A DNA stretch of 34,214 bases from Spirogloea muscicola (GCA_009602725.1 WELB01000126.1:8831-43044); one strand, 5' to 3'; shown: positions 1 to 15,087, counted from the stretch's first letter. Made by a program: numbers and translations. Notes: generated by a model not told the origin, from the sequence alone.

Positions 1-605
1 AAGCGGGTCCCCTGGCCAGAGCCAGAGGCAGCAGCGAGGGCTCTGCCTGCACGCAGGTGCAGAGCGCGGGCCATAGACCTCTGTAGCGAGACGGCCAAGC
101 GCATGCGGTACACCTGCGCTAGCGACCCTGCTGCATGGGAGTCCACCGGCTCCCAATGGAAGCGGCGGGCAATGGCGTGACGAGAGAGCTGGTTGAGCAG
201 CTCGAGCCACCGAGCGCCCAGCGCCCCGTGCGTATCGATGGCGAGCGGGAAGAACTCGTCTTCCCGCGGGTGATCTGCGTATTTTAGCTCCTTGGCCCGA
301 GCTGCGCAGGCTACCGCATACCCAGCTTTGGTGGCACACTGGGTTCGATGGGAGCGGTCATAGGAGTCGGTGGTCACCACGTCCAGGAGAAGACGTGGCC
401 CGCCTGCCGGTGGGGTGGCCACAAGGTCCACGCGACGAGCGTGGAGACCGTCGGCCCGTTGCTGGAGCGGCATGACGGCAGAGTTCCCGGCTGCCACCGA
501 GAAGCCAGCCTCCACAAGGGTGCCATGCATCGCATCCCGGAGATGTGCTGAGATCACACGGGCGGCCGTGAAAGCCAGCCAGCTGCATGCAGGTGTTCAT
601 GACGA
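1..605 (-). mobile_element. Non-LTR retroelement fragment, nuclease-like domain to C-terminus (copy a)
   Basis: The minus strand is open without a stop from about 580 to the window edge. It encodes a run beginning LRDAMHGTLVEAGFSV, then RRVDLVATPP, LLLDVVTTDS, KELKYADHPRED, FFPLAIDTHGALG, and the tail RMRLAVSLQRSMARALHLRA. The pairing of VDLV with LLLDVV, followed by a Lys-rich stretch, resembles the PD-(D/E)XK restriction-like endonuclease end of some non-LTR retrotransposon polyproteins; that assignment is inference. The tail recurs at 14850-14990 almost base for base, and in degraded form at 15320, 15900, 16110-16245, 26190 and 29320. The matching nuclease-like part in copy g is at about 25771-26090. 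The element reads away from the PEPC gene. Its reverse transcriptase part is missing on the 5' side. It may continue beyond position 1. Confidence 0.7.
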
Positions 606-930
606 CGGAGCCACCGGCTCGGCAGACAAAAGCAGCACCCACCCGCGCCCCGCCGGCCCGGGCCCACCCCTCCCGGGCGAGCTGGCCAGCTCGCCAGCCA
701 CTCCCCCCGGGCCGCCGGCTGCCGCGGACGGAGGCGCCCTGCACCCCCCCAGGGCCGCCTCTGCGCCGCCGCCTGCTCCGGCCGCCGCAGCCGCGGCACT
801 GGCGTGCAGGTGCCTCCGGCCCCCTCACGCCCCCGCAGCGCTCCACCAGCTCTGCTCGCCGCTACGCTCGCGCCTGTGGCTTCCTCCGCAAGCCCCTGTG
901 CCTAGCAGCGGCTGCAGGCGACCCCCGCTG
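606..930. other. Very GC-rich island, possible promoter or first exon of the PEPC gene
   Basis: This stretch is dominated by CCG, GCC and CCC runs, unlike the sequence on either side. Comparable islands sit at the 5' ends of the adenylate kinase, reticulon, GluRS, beta-amylase and MRD1 genes in this window. By analogy it could be the promoter or first exon of the plus-strand PEPC gene. No recognisable domain is encoded, and long open frames exist on both strands simply because stop codons are rare in such sequence. Confidence 0.35.
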
Positions 931-1614
931 AACTCGTGCCGACCCACTCACAATGCTGCAGGTCGGCCATCCGGTGCTCCAGCTCCACTTGGCACCAGGC
1001 GCACTCTGCAGGCCCAAGCTGTTCTGCTCGTGCCAGCGGCGTTCCTGAGCCCGCCAAGAGCCACGGCAACCTCATGCTCACCTCTGGAAAGCGCAGAGAG
1101 ACGCGCGCGCCACTGGTGAGCGGACAGCCGTCTGACACAATCAGCCGGCCCGGCAGTCGACGAGCCATGATCACTCCCTCTTCACCACAAAGAAGCAGCA
1201 CTGGCCTCTGGTGCAGATGGAAGCAGCCAGGCAGTGTATAAGCTGCTCTGCAGGTAGCACAGCTGCCGCTCGACCTCGACCTGGGCTGCCTGGGTGCAGC
1301 AACTACACGCCTCATGCAAGGTGCAGCCTTGACCTGGTGCTGATCAAGCAAGGACACTCCCAGCATGCCTCGTGCATTGCAGTAATTCGTCAGGCCTGGT
1401 GCAAGCACGCATGACCAGAGCCCACACGGCTCACTGGGCCTGCTGCAGCTGGCAAGCCTCTGGGACACCTGTAGGAGAGCAAGCAATGGGCTGTGGAGCT
1501 TGTAGTTGCCATCCTGCTGCGCTGCGACAACGACCGAAGCTTCTGAGATCTGCAACCAAGCTGTTGCAATGTCAGAGTCTTCAACAAGCACTGTGAGCCA
1601 CAAACTTACTGCAG
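931..1614. other. Unassigned stretch before the ACT-domain exon
   Basis: I recognise no conserved protein here. A minus-strand frame of 233 codons (902-1603) has a Cys/His cluster (CAWC, then a His and a Cys) but no match I can name. The plus strand probably holds 5' UTR, small 5' exons or introns of PEPC; a plausible splice acceptor (ttactgcag) ends at 1614. Confidence 0.3.
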
Positions 1615-2244
1615 GAACACACCATGGAGAACGGAAGCGCTCCCCAACCTGGACATCACAAGCTCAGCTCCAGATCAGCAATCGCCACCTGACAATGGCA
1701 CTGTTGCAGCTCTAGCTGCAGAAGTTGGTGCTTCAGTCCAAGTGGAGGACGATGGACCCGCTGCGACAACCCTCGCAGTGGACGTTGACTTTCTTGTCAG
1801 ATTTGACAACGAGAGCTCACCAGGCACCACGGTTGTTGTAGTACAAGGAGTGAACCAAGAGAATCTCTTGGCCGACATTTCTGCTACTTTTAGCGAGATG
1901 GGGATCGGGCAAGCCTCGACCCCCCTTCCCATCACATCATTAAACTCTGTGCAGGGTGGCAGTCATTGTGCGCTCTCGATGCTAGGTCATGCGACTGATG
2001 CAGTGCTCAAGGATTTCCAGTGCCATGCAGCCTCCTAAAGAGAGTGGGCCTCTGCAGTGTGCAGAGTGCGCGACTTATGACTCAGAACAACCGTGTACTG
2101 GACGTTTTTGTCGTGCTGGATCTGGATACTGATGGTGCTGTGGCCCAAGACAAATGGGCTAGTGTTCAGGACAGCATCATGAAGAAGCTGGAGACTCGCA
2201 AGCTTATTGCAACCTCGAAGGATGACTCGAGGCTCACAGAACAG
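1615..2244 (+). other. ACT-like ligand-binding domain exons at the 5' end of the PEPC gene
   Basis: The first exon carries [20 protein letters not shown], then [19 protein letters not shown], ending at 1908. It joins through a GC-AG intron (GCAAGC donor at 1909; acceptor tctgcag ending 2057) to [20 protein letters not shown] and [20 protein letters not shown], then MKKL. The beta-alpha-beta-beta-alpha-beta order, the early Gly/Asn before the first helix and the RVLDVFVV strand are typical of ACT domains, which bind amino acids or other small ligands. The second exon ends in phase 0 at 2244 and joins in frame to 2430, where the PEPC-like helical N-terminus begins. If the 2244 donor is not used, a stop follows at 2269-2271 and the ACT part would be a separate small protein. 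Confidence 0.6.
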
Positions 2245-5200
2245 GTTGGCCGAAATTTGCTGATGGCCTAGCCGGCACTGAGCACCGCAAGAAGGGCTTG
2301 CTTTGATGTCGCTGTCCTAATGCTATAGCAGCAGATGACCCTGGTGACACTGTTCCAAGAACTCCTGCTACAGAAGCAGGCTCAGTAACTGCATTTGAAT
2401 GAAGCGGGCGCAATTGATGTTTCTTTCAGATCTCTTTCCTCACGTCACGATTGGAGAAGGTCGTTGAGGACTATGGAGAAAGTCGTATTGTTGAAGCGGT
2501 GGGTGATGCACTCAAGCGCTGCTGCACACATGGGGTCATGCCAAGAGTAGCCCTCATTGGCTGCAAATAGCCGGTCGTACCTTTGCAGCTGCTTTTCTCT
2601 CTATGTGGTAAGCTACATAAATGTGCCCCTCACATTTGTAGGCCAACACGCTCCAGCGTGGATTTGAGGCTCTCAGAGACAAGGAGGACCCTCGCAAGCG
2701 TGCCGAACTCCTTCGCTACATTGACAACATGGACGAGCCCACAGTAAGCACTCATGGTTTAGTTCAAGCAGGTAATGACATGCAAAGATTTGTTTTCAAC
2801 AAGCTCACCGGCAGAGTACCACAACGATGTGGAGAGATTCAGGGCTCCTTTAAACAAGCGTGACGTCTTCTGTCGTGCATCACATGATCACAAGAGGACC
2901 CATATTTCACTTCTCCAGCTGAACGGGGTGATACGCTTGTATTACGTGTACTCTTCCTTACTGAACGTTGCTGATGAAGCCCATGCACACCGGACAAGAA
3001 GAGAGCAAGTCTTGGCAAGCCAATCTGCCACACCTTTGTGGTACGCCTCCTTTGACCACACGCTACGGCTATTCCGGAGTCTTGATGTTCCTCCGAAAGA
3101 ACTTCAACTACTCTTGAATCGTCTTGAGGTCAGATTACGCAATTTTGCACAAGCCGTGTAGGGGCCAACATCCCACGTGTCTTTGCTAGGCAATACATCA
3201 AGCGCACGTGTGCTTTATATGAGTATCGTCCTACTTCTGAGGTAGACTCTGAGTCATCAGGCTGAATAGACTACGCCCTCGGAAAAGATTCTAGGAGCCA
3301 ACCGGTTGCACTTTGACATTTTTAAATTCCTAGGCCTAGGCTGATACATCCACCCGGGGTCTTTAGCGCCTCTAGTCAAGCTGTCATCGAATGGCTTAGC
3401 TCCCTACCCAGTCTCTTTGCTGAGACAGCACTCTGGAGATGCACGGAAGCTTCATAGAGGACTAATGTATTTCGTTCACTGCCACTTGCCAGTATTATCC
3501 TGTGCTCACTGCCCACCCAACTGAGGCGCGACGAAGAGAGATCCTGACTTGCCTACATCGCATTTTTGTGCTCTGTCATTCTCGTGAGGTAGGCATTCCG
3601 TGACTTCCTCTGACACACACAGAGGTAACCAGCTTGTATGATGCTTGTACTTCTCAATAGGTCTGTGCCTCTGGTCTCTACGAGAAGGGCGTCCTGAGAT
3701 GGGTAATAGGTCCGTGACTCTGATTCCCATGCGAAGGGCTATCTTCAGATGGGTGCTAGTATGGATCCGTCACCAAATGTGTCACAATGAATTGTGGCTG
3801 TATCACTTAGGCCTGAGATGGCAACAGTGGATCTGACGATGGCAGGATCCACGACTTAGTGCAGCCCAGAGATCCCAGATCGATGTTGAGGTCGATGCAG
3901 AGGTGAAGTGATTGTATCCTCCTGCTGCGTGGACTCTGTCACAAACGCCTTCCTGCTGTGAATCTTCACCATGTACTTTGCAGTGATAGCAGGCTAGAAA
4001 ATGACAGACTGGACTGGCCCCCTGTGGCCTTCTTTTCTTGAGTGATGCAGATTGAGATTTTGTGGAGAACAGATGAAATGAGGGGCAAGAAAGCGACAGT
4101 CTTGGAGGAGATACAGACTGGCCTTGACTACTTCCGTTACTCCCTCTTTGAGGCCGTTTGCACCACCTACAGATATGCCGAGAACTCAATCAGGGTCAGC
4201 ACTCCTTGCTGGAGTATTGACTTTGAGTGCTCAGACAAAGCAGACAAATACATTAGTTGCTCGCGGGGGGGTGCTCTTGGTGCCAGCCACAGCGACCTGC
4301 CTAACAAGTGAGGCATGACTTGCAGGAAGGAGCACTTATGAGCTTCTTATGAGCTGATACACCAATGTACAGCAGATTGGATATGGTTGTGACTGGTGCT
4401 TGACTATCATCGCCATAGAGCAAGATCTCTCCAACACGAAGCTCACTGTCTCTCCGCTTAATGGCAGCATGTCTACCCAAATGCTGGCCTGCATGTCCCT
4501 AGCCTGGTAAAGTTTGGCTCCTGGATTGGGGGAGACCGAGATGGCAACCCATTTGGTATGCTTGCCACTCTGCCGCCGCCCTCCCCTAAGCATTCCAAGC
4601 TTGTGCTAATCAAGGTGATATGTGCCATGTTACTTTTATGGGCTTTCTGCCTGGTGTGTGCAAGCTGAAGAAGACAGCACAGGCATGAGCTCTAAAGGTC
4701 AAGTGTTGACATGGTCAGCAACTATGTTGGCTACTGCTTGGCAGTGTTACCTGAGACAACAGAAATGGCTGCACTGCTGCAAAGCCGTCTTATCCTTGCA
4801 GAGTACATTTGCCGTTGTCGCGCCTGCCAGGTGACAATGCATACGGCTTTCCTCTCCCTTGTTGTATCTTGCTGTGGTGCTGGGTGCTCCTCTCACTGGA
4901 TGCTGCAGAATGATTTGTCCTGGCTTGATGACCGGTCCTGGCTCGATGAAATGATAACATTTGCAGGACGGCATACCACAGTCCTCACACATTCCTGGCT
5001 CGATGGATGATCTGATGACAATTGCAGGACATGTTGACACATTCTCTACGTATCTGCAATGTCTCACCTGAGCTCCTAGACGCCCTAGAGAAGGATGCAG
5101 ATGTCTTGAGCAGTAGACGTGGTGGTGATGCCAACATATTCGATCAGGTCATTATGCTTGCCAAGTGAGCATTGCAGGCAATATGTGGTAGCTGAAGCAA

Positions 5201-8200
5201 GACACTGCAGATAGAGTTGGTATCATTGGCAGGGCTCTCAGTCTCCAGCCTCATCAATGCAGGAGCCATACCGGCTGAAGTTCCGCGTGATGCGGCATCG
5301 GCTGGAGCACAATGTTCGCATCATCAACCAGCACCTGCGGAAGCTCTCGAAAGATGGTGTGGCCAGTGAGGTAAGTAACGAGCATCGAGAGCCAGGCCTT
5401 TCCGATGTTTGTGCATTCTTTGGGATGCGTGAGCTGGAGGAGATGGCTATTGATGCTCCATAATCTCAGGGGTGGCAGGATATCAATGATGTTGCGCATC
5501 ACACAAGCTGTAGCTGTGCTTTCCTGCTCCTAGCTTCTGCTGCTTGATGACGAGTACAACATAGACGACATTGAAGGCCTGGACCCCCACAAAGATGCAT
5601 ATATGTCCGAGATCGACTTCTTGCAAGACTTGCGCGTCATTGATGTGCGCTTCTAATTGCACTGGAACAGCACCTTGTGACTTCGAAGAAAAGAGTGCAC
5701 CCGCGCCACTTGATCTGACTAGTTGATGTGATACTTCAAGGCAGTCAGCACACCTATGCTGTTTCCACAGTGTCCGTGCTGTTGAGGATGTCTTGGGTCA
5801 ATCACTTGTTGTTGCTGACAGGGGACCATTAGTGGCACGCGAAATTGAGCACATTGAGCACATTTATTACAAAGTCATGGTGCATTTGGGCTAGGCATCC
5901 TTGAGGGCCAATGGTGACCAGCGATCAGCAGATAGCAAGCTGAAGGACCTCATCCGCCTGGCTGAGACATTTGGGTTCTTCTTGTGTGCACTGGATGTGC
6001 GGCAAGAGTCAAGTGTTCATTCGGAGGTTGGGCACCATCACATTTAAAAATCATGATAGTATCCATGTAAGCAGCGCAAGATGCCTGACATGAGATTGCG
6101 GCCTGCTGTTGACTCTTAAGCAGCGAGAATCTCAATCAAGCCTCGTCTCTGCCACTTTCACAGGCTGTGGCAGAGTGCTTGCACTTGTTGGGATGCAGCA
6201 AAGACTATCTGGAGCTTGACAACCAGCAGCGCATGGCTGTCCTGGAGGGCTATTTTCAGCAGCCTGCTCCATACGGAAAGAGAGAGGTCTGCAGCTATCT
6301 GTCTTCAAGCTGTACGAGTGACTGCTTTACAGCCATGCAATCTCCAGTTCTGCATCTCAGCATCCCCGCATTGTTATCTGCATCAGGGGCAAGAATAGCT
6401 CCAGCCACAAGAGGCTGAAAGTCATTGTCAATTGTTGCCTTGGCAGGAGGTTCTTAAGGCCGCATCCGATGGAACACAGCAGGTTGTGGCGGTCTTGGAG
6501 AGCTGCGCAAACATAATGGACATGCTCGGGCCTAGAGCGGTTGCCTCTTATGTGATATCCATGACGCGGCAGTCCTCCCACATCTTGGAGGTAAGGTCAT
6601 TGTTCTCTTATGCTACCCTGTGGCAGAGTGGGTGGGTTCACATGGCTCTGACTCTTGAGAAGCAACATCAGCTGAGACATTTGAAGCGGTGCTGCTTCTT
6701 TCCTAATTTCAGGTGTTGTTTTTGGCGTGGTTTGCATGCCGAGACCTGATTTTTAAGGATGGGGATGGAAAGTGGCAGTCACGCATTGTCATTTGCTCCC
6801 CTCTTTGAGACCATCCCAGATTTGGAGGTGAGACAGAGGTCATCTGATGCAAGCCATGCTTTCTCTTCTACACCTCCAGCTCTCCTGCAAGAACGGTCAA
6901 TCGTCCTGAGCAAAGCCGCGATCAGATCTGTCTCAAGTGAGACAAGCATAAGCTTACACGCTCAGAAGGAGTTATGTGTCATGCTGAGAGACGTGTGGCT
7001 TATCAACACCAGCTGCCTGCATGCTCGTGCTCTCTTGACAGCACATGCCAGAGGCTTTGGCCTCTTTGCTGCACAATCCAACCTACCAGGATGTCCTGGC
7101 TTCCTCGGGTGGTATTCAGGTAAGATCTTGGCTGCTGGCTTGCCAAGCACACATCATTGAAGTGGAATAGCAGCGCCCAGAGACAAAGCTTGTGCTCTCA
7201 CACCACACGAGCCTGCTACTTCTGGTCTTGAGCAGGAGGTCATGCTCGGGTACTCAGACTCCTGCAAAGATGGCGGCATCACGGCCAGTGCCTACAACCT
7301 TTACAAAGCCCAGGAAGTGATCAGGGAGATAACGACATCAGCCGGTGTCAAGTCAAGGATCTTCCACGGCAGAGGCGGAACGGTGGGGCGAGGAGCCGGG
7401 CCAACGCACGAGTCAGTGCTTGCTCAGGTATGTCATTGTGACGTGAGGTCCGCTCTAAATATGAGAGTGTCTTTGCAGGCTCCCTGAGTAAATCAGATTG
7501 AGTGGCAGCAACTTGGTGGCAGCAAGGCAAGGTGCCATGCAATGGCAATCCAAATTCTACTCCATCGACCCTTTCATCAGAGGCAGATCTTGGCATCGGA
7601 GTGCAGCCTGCAGGATCTGTGGCGGGGAAGATCAAGTTCACAGAGCAGGGGGAGGTCATCACTTACCGCTATGGGAATGCAGAGACAGCCACTTTTGAGC
7701 TCACCGTGCGTCTGGTGATGGCATAGTCCTGGCTGCATGCGTGTGACATGCCATAGACGATAGCATGGGGCAGGACGACGGTGTCACTCCCCTTGCAGAT
7801 GGAGATGGACCGCACTTGGAATAGTTGTTGACTATGGCAGTGCTGTCTTTGTGTTGTAAGTGCTTGTTACGTTTGTTGTGAGATCTGCGCACTTCAACCT
7901 TGGCAGGTGGGAATAACCGGGTTGCTGAAAGCGAGCCACCCAGCCACCAGGGCAAATGCTGACATACCGCAGCAGGCATGCACCACTTCAGTCCTTTTGT
8001 TAGTAAGGGCAAAGTTAATAGTGGGAGCGCACATGTCTGCTCAGCTACGCTTTCTAGCTTGCATGCACTTGTCTTCTCATGGGCATGTCGTTGCCAGATT
8101 GACAATGATCATGACTCCTCTCTCAATATTGGTGCAGTATTATGACATCATGACCACCATAGCCAGCAATGCCGAGAAGGCGTACCGGGATTTGACAGAT

Positions 8201-9766
8201 GACACTGAGGGCTTCTATGACTACTTCTACGAGGCCACTGTTGTCAATGAGGTCAACTTGATGAACATCGGCAGTAGGCCATCGAGGAGAAAGTCAATTG
8301 TTCGAGACAAATCAAGCCTCCGAGCAATCCCGTGGGTCTTTGGCTGGGCTCAGGTGCAGAGCTGGCAGCATGCTTTTCTTTGCGGTTGTTTGGAAGTTTG
8401 CCTCATGCTCTGATTGATGCCAGCAGAAAGTTGCAACATGCTTCTCTGCAACCCAAAGCTCATACTAACTGGGAGTGCTGCACACAAGGTGCAGAATGAG
8501 ATTAATTGGCAGCTATATATTCTGGGCTGTTGATGGGAGTTTCACCTGCAAATCTCACCAGGGTTACACATGCGCATTGAGCTTGCTGGGCTTGTGCGCA
8601 TCGCACTTCACAGGCTGGTTGTAACTACCACCAAGTTTGACAGTGCCACATGGCTTGTGATCAATTGCAGTCACGAGTAACTTTACCAGCATGGTTTGGA
8701 GTCGGCTCTGGCCTGCTTGGCTACACCAAGAATCATCCAGTTCGTATACAGGAGCTCCAAAGGATGTACATAGATTGGCCCTTCTTCCGCAACTTCCTTT
8801 CTAACGTGCAGGTCAAGTCCTACTTCCCTTTCCTCTGTTGCTCTGAACAAGAGCTGTAAAGCTGACTGGCTGTGATGGGACTGGCACCAGCGAGTCTGCT
8901 GTACCAACTGCGTGCCAGTCCTTAGCTGTGCTTGGATTGAGTAGCAGCCTCAAGACCACGTTGCCAGCTTGGGCTTTTGGGGTGACCTGCAGATGGCTTG
9001 ACAACAAGTGTTATCTGTGAGCAGATGGCCCTTTTCAAGGCTTCCATGGAGATTGCTAATGAGTACTCCAGCCTCTGCAGGTAAATGATTTCTCTTGTAA
9101 GATAATGAGAAGAGTCGTGTGGTTGGAAGTAGCTACGTTGTTGCAGATATTGCAGAGATGTTCAATGCACTTGGGATCTGCTTCTCACCCTCCAACAGCT
9201 GTGCCAGTCTCTTGTCCTTAAGTTGACTCCGCCATGGTGGCCTCGGTGCCTCTGCGCAGCAACCGGATCACTCAGAAGCTCATCTACGACCTTGTCTTAG
9301 CAGAGTACGACCTGACCAAGTCTCAGGTACACGCATCATTTGCCAAGCTGCACTCAGCAGATTGAGGGGCCATGCCTGTTGACGACTTTGTGCTGGAGGG
9401 CTGACTATTCTGGAGCAACTTGCTTGCAGTTCCTCATGATTGCTCAACAAAACTCGTTAGAGGAGGACAATCGCCTCCTCAAGAACTCCTTTGAAACTCG
9501 ACGCAAATACCTGGATCCTCTAAATCACATCCAGGTAGATTAAGCCATGTGCATCACTTTGTGGATGCAAGAGCGCCATGCACAATCTGCCATTTGGTGA
9601 GCTGCTCTTCCTTGCTACTTCTGAGAGCGACACCCCCTCGTGCCAGGTCATTCTATTGGGAAGAAGACGTGATCCCACATTGACCGAGGAAGAGAAGCTT
9701 CTCTGGGAGAAGCCGCTGATCAGGACTATGAAGGCCATTGCAAGTAACATGCGGAATACTGGCTGA
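1615..9766 (+). CDS. ppc: Phosphoenolpyruvate carboxylase, many exons, with apparent N-terminal ACT domain
   Basis: PEPC carboxylates phosphoenolpyruvate with bicarbonate to oxaloacetate, an anaplerotic cytosolic step. Exons I can place: ACT part to 1908 and 2058-2244; 2430-2498; 2642-2743; 2919-3128; 3493-3588; 4051-4194; about 4502-4555; about 5050-5147; about 5263-5370; about 5535-5655; 5905-6027; 6165-6286; 6449-6590; 6713-6827; 7054-7119; 7236-7427; 7607-7705; 7908-7955; 8136-8352; 8671-8812; 9025-9080; about 9260-9326; 9430-9534; 9647-9766. Signatures are [13 protein letters not shown] (catalytic His codon 3514-3516), [54 protein letters not shown] (His codon 7365-7367), [21 protein letters not shown] and the terminal MRNTG. 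The HPTEARRR and GRGAGP forms look bacterial-like rather than plant-type (family impression only). The start codon and exons around 3600-4050 and 4560-5040 are unresolved. Exon 6713-6827 contains an apparent one-base frameshift. Confidence 0.88.
3684..3760 (+). repeat. Imperfect local duplication in a PEPC intron region
   Basis: Two consecutive blocks share GAAGGGC, then CAGATGGGT or GAGATGGGT, then a shared GATCCGT or GGTCCGT end, about 48 bases apart. They lie where I could not assign PEPC coding sequence. Confidence 0.4.
4917..5035 (+). repeat. Local tandem repeat duplicating a 3' splice-site-like end inside PEPC
   Basis: The phrase TCCTGGCTYGATGA occurs at about 4918, 4934 and 5003. The last two copies are each followed by a TGATRACA-TTGCAGGAC end, so the pyrimidine-poor acceptor TTGCAG|GAC is present twice, about 60 bases apart. 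Only one can feed the PEPC exon that starts near 5050, or both may be unused. Confidence 0.45.
6791..6795 (+). other. Apparent +1 frameshift in a conserved PEPC exon
   Basis: Exon 6713-6827 starts in phase 0 with [14 protein letters not shown] and continues to QSRIVI, but a stop follows within four codons. The conserved [11 protein letters not shown], expected directly after IVI in PEPC, lies one frame over. Removing one T from the TTT at 6792-6794 would make the two parts continuous. The next exon (7054-7119) and the one after it agree with the second frame. Confidence 0.65.
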
Positions 9767-10617
9767 CATGAGTGCGACCAGGACGTGACGACCACATGGG
9801 GCCAGTGTTGCCTCTTTAAGCAACAGCTCGGTGGTAGCATTACAGCACAGCTTGATGTCTGTACTGGTGCAGGGTGCCTGGCCAGTGGCCTACTGCTTCT
9901 ATCGACCTTGCCTACTGGACACCTCTACTCGTATGATTTAAGCCTCAGTGGCCATCCCGTGATGAGAAAATGAACAGGCTGCAACAAGCGTGCAGCTTGT
10001 ACAAGTTGCCTTCCAACGGCCCTTATGTATCCAGCATTTACACTGCACTGCGTCGTGCTGTCATCGACAAAGATGACCAGCCGAGTGTTGTATAATTCGG
10101 CAATTTCTTCAGGAGGAGGGTCGCCCAGCCCGGCATGTGTCCAGCCCACCCGTCAAGCACTTGTGGGTTGACAGTTTAGAGATGAATGCACTGTTGATCC
10201 ATTGAGAGGATGAAGCAGAAATGTAGTGCAGCAACTTTCTGCCAGCAAGTTTGCATTCACTCATTGCCTGCTCTGTTTCAGAATCACCTGTCCAGGGACG
10301 GAATAACACCTAATCAATAATGGGAGAGAAAGCTATATATAAAGGAGGAGGCGGCTTAAGAGCCACAAAGGAAGTACAGCAGTAGTGTTTGGTGTGGTGC
10401 CCCAAGGCCGCCACAAAAAATAGCCAAGTTGTGGCTGAGCTCTGAATAAGAGGTCATTCAATGAGGTGCTGTGCAAGAGCTTGCTATATGTACATGGCCG
10501 TTCTACCGAGCCTGTCTGCCGAACCAGACACTCAGCTATGCTCGGTGCATATGACCCCTCCCCAACCACGGAGGAGAGCAAATTCAGGCTGCCGGCAGAT
10601 CCTGGCTGGCCTGACTC
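9767..10617. other. Convergent intergenic region between PEPC and beta-amylase 3' ends
   Basis: The region holds the 3' ends of both genes. I see no conserved coding sequence, no RNA gene and none of the retroelement pieces that fill the 5' flanks. The only marked motif is a TATA-like element at 10331-10344. Confidence 0.5.
10331..10344 (+). promoter_or_regulatory. TATA-box-like sequence CTATATATAAAGG
   Basis: It is a strong match to a TATA box by eye, in a GC-moderate stretch downstream of beta-amylase. No recognised plus-strand gene follows; the open frame 10466-10807 mostly lies antisense to the last beta-amylase exon. Function is unproven. Confidence 0.2.
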
Positions 10618-14582
<3,965 letters not shown>

Positions 14583-15067
14583 CTCCTCACCCCTTCCCCC
14601 TTCTCCGTCTCTTCCGGACCTCGCCAGCCGACTTTGGCAAGAGGGAAGGAACAGCTCCTCCAATGGAGAAGGGTTCGCTCGGTGAGGATAGGTGCTGGGA
14701 AAAGCCTGCCCAAAAAAGAATGAACAAAGTACGAGAAGGGGCCAGGGGAAGCACTAAGAAAATAAGCACAAGAAAAACCTAAGCAGCTGCGAAGCACTCG
14801 GTAACCCCTGCTAAGCAGCCCCAGCTCAGAGAATTTGGCTCCTGGAAGCGGGGTCCCCTGGCCAGAGCCAGAGGCAGCAGCGAGGGCTCTTCCGGCACGC
14901 AGGTGCAGCGCGTGGGCCATCGACCTCTGCAGCGAGACGGCCAAGCGCATGCGGTACACCTGCGCCAACGACCCGGCTGCATAAAAGTCCACCTCCAATG
15001 CAAGGCAATGGCTGTGAGAGGCCAGCCCAAAGGAATGTACAAGGTCTGAAAGGGCCGGAAGGTGCAT
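14583..15067 (-). mobile_element. Retroelement C-terminal fragment (copy b)
   Basis: The minus strand encodes AAGSLAQVYRMRLAVSLQRS, then MAHALHLRAGRALAAASGSG, then LGLLSRGY. The bases at 14846-14990 nearly repeat 1-150. On the element's 5' side is a hairpin copy (15010-15028), and past its C-terminus a degenerate second one (around 14703). It is a decayed fragment, and its 3' end may continue into the gap. Confidence 0.7.
15010..15028 (-). repeat. Hairpin repeat, 5' side of copy b
   Basis: GGCTGTGAGAGGCCAGCCC, read on the minus strand as the family form GGGCTGGCCTCTCACAGCC. GGCTG can pair with CAGCC. It is flanked by AAGGAATGTACAAGGTCTGA, a flank shared with 29450-29475. Confidence 0.6.
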
Positions 15068-15087
15068 AAAGCAGGATACTACTCTCT

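Noticed and set aside
902-1603. 233-codon minus-strand open frame with a Cys/His cluster
   Set aside because: There is no recognisable domain, no exon-like support, and part of it overlaps the GC-rich island. I mention it only within the unassigned stretch.
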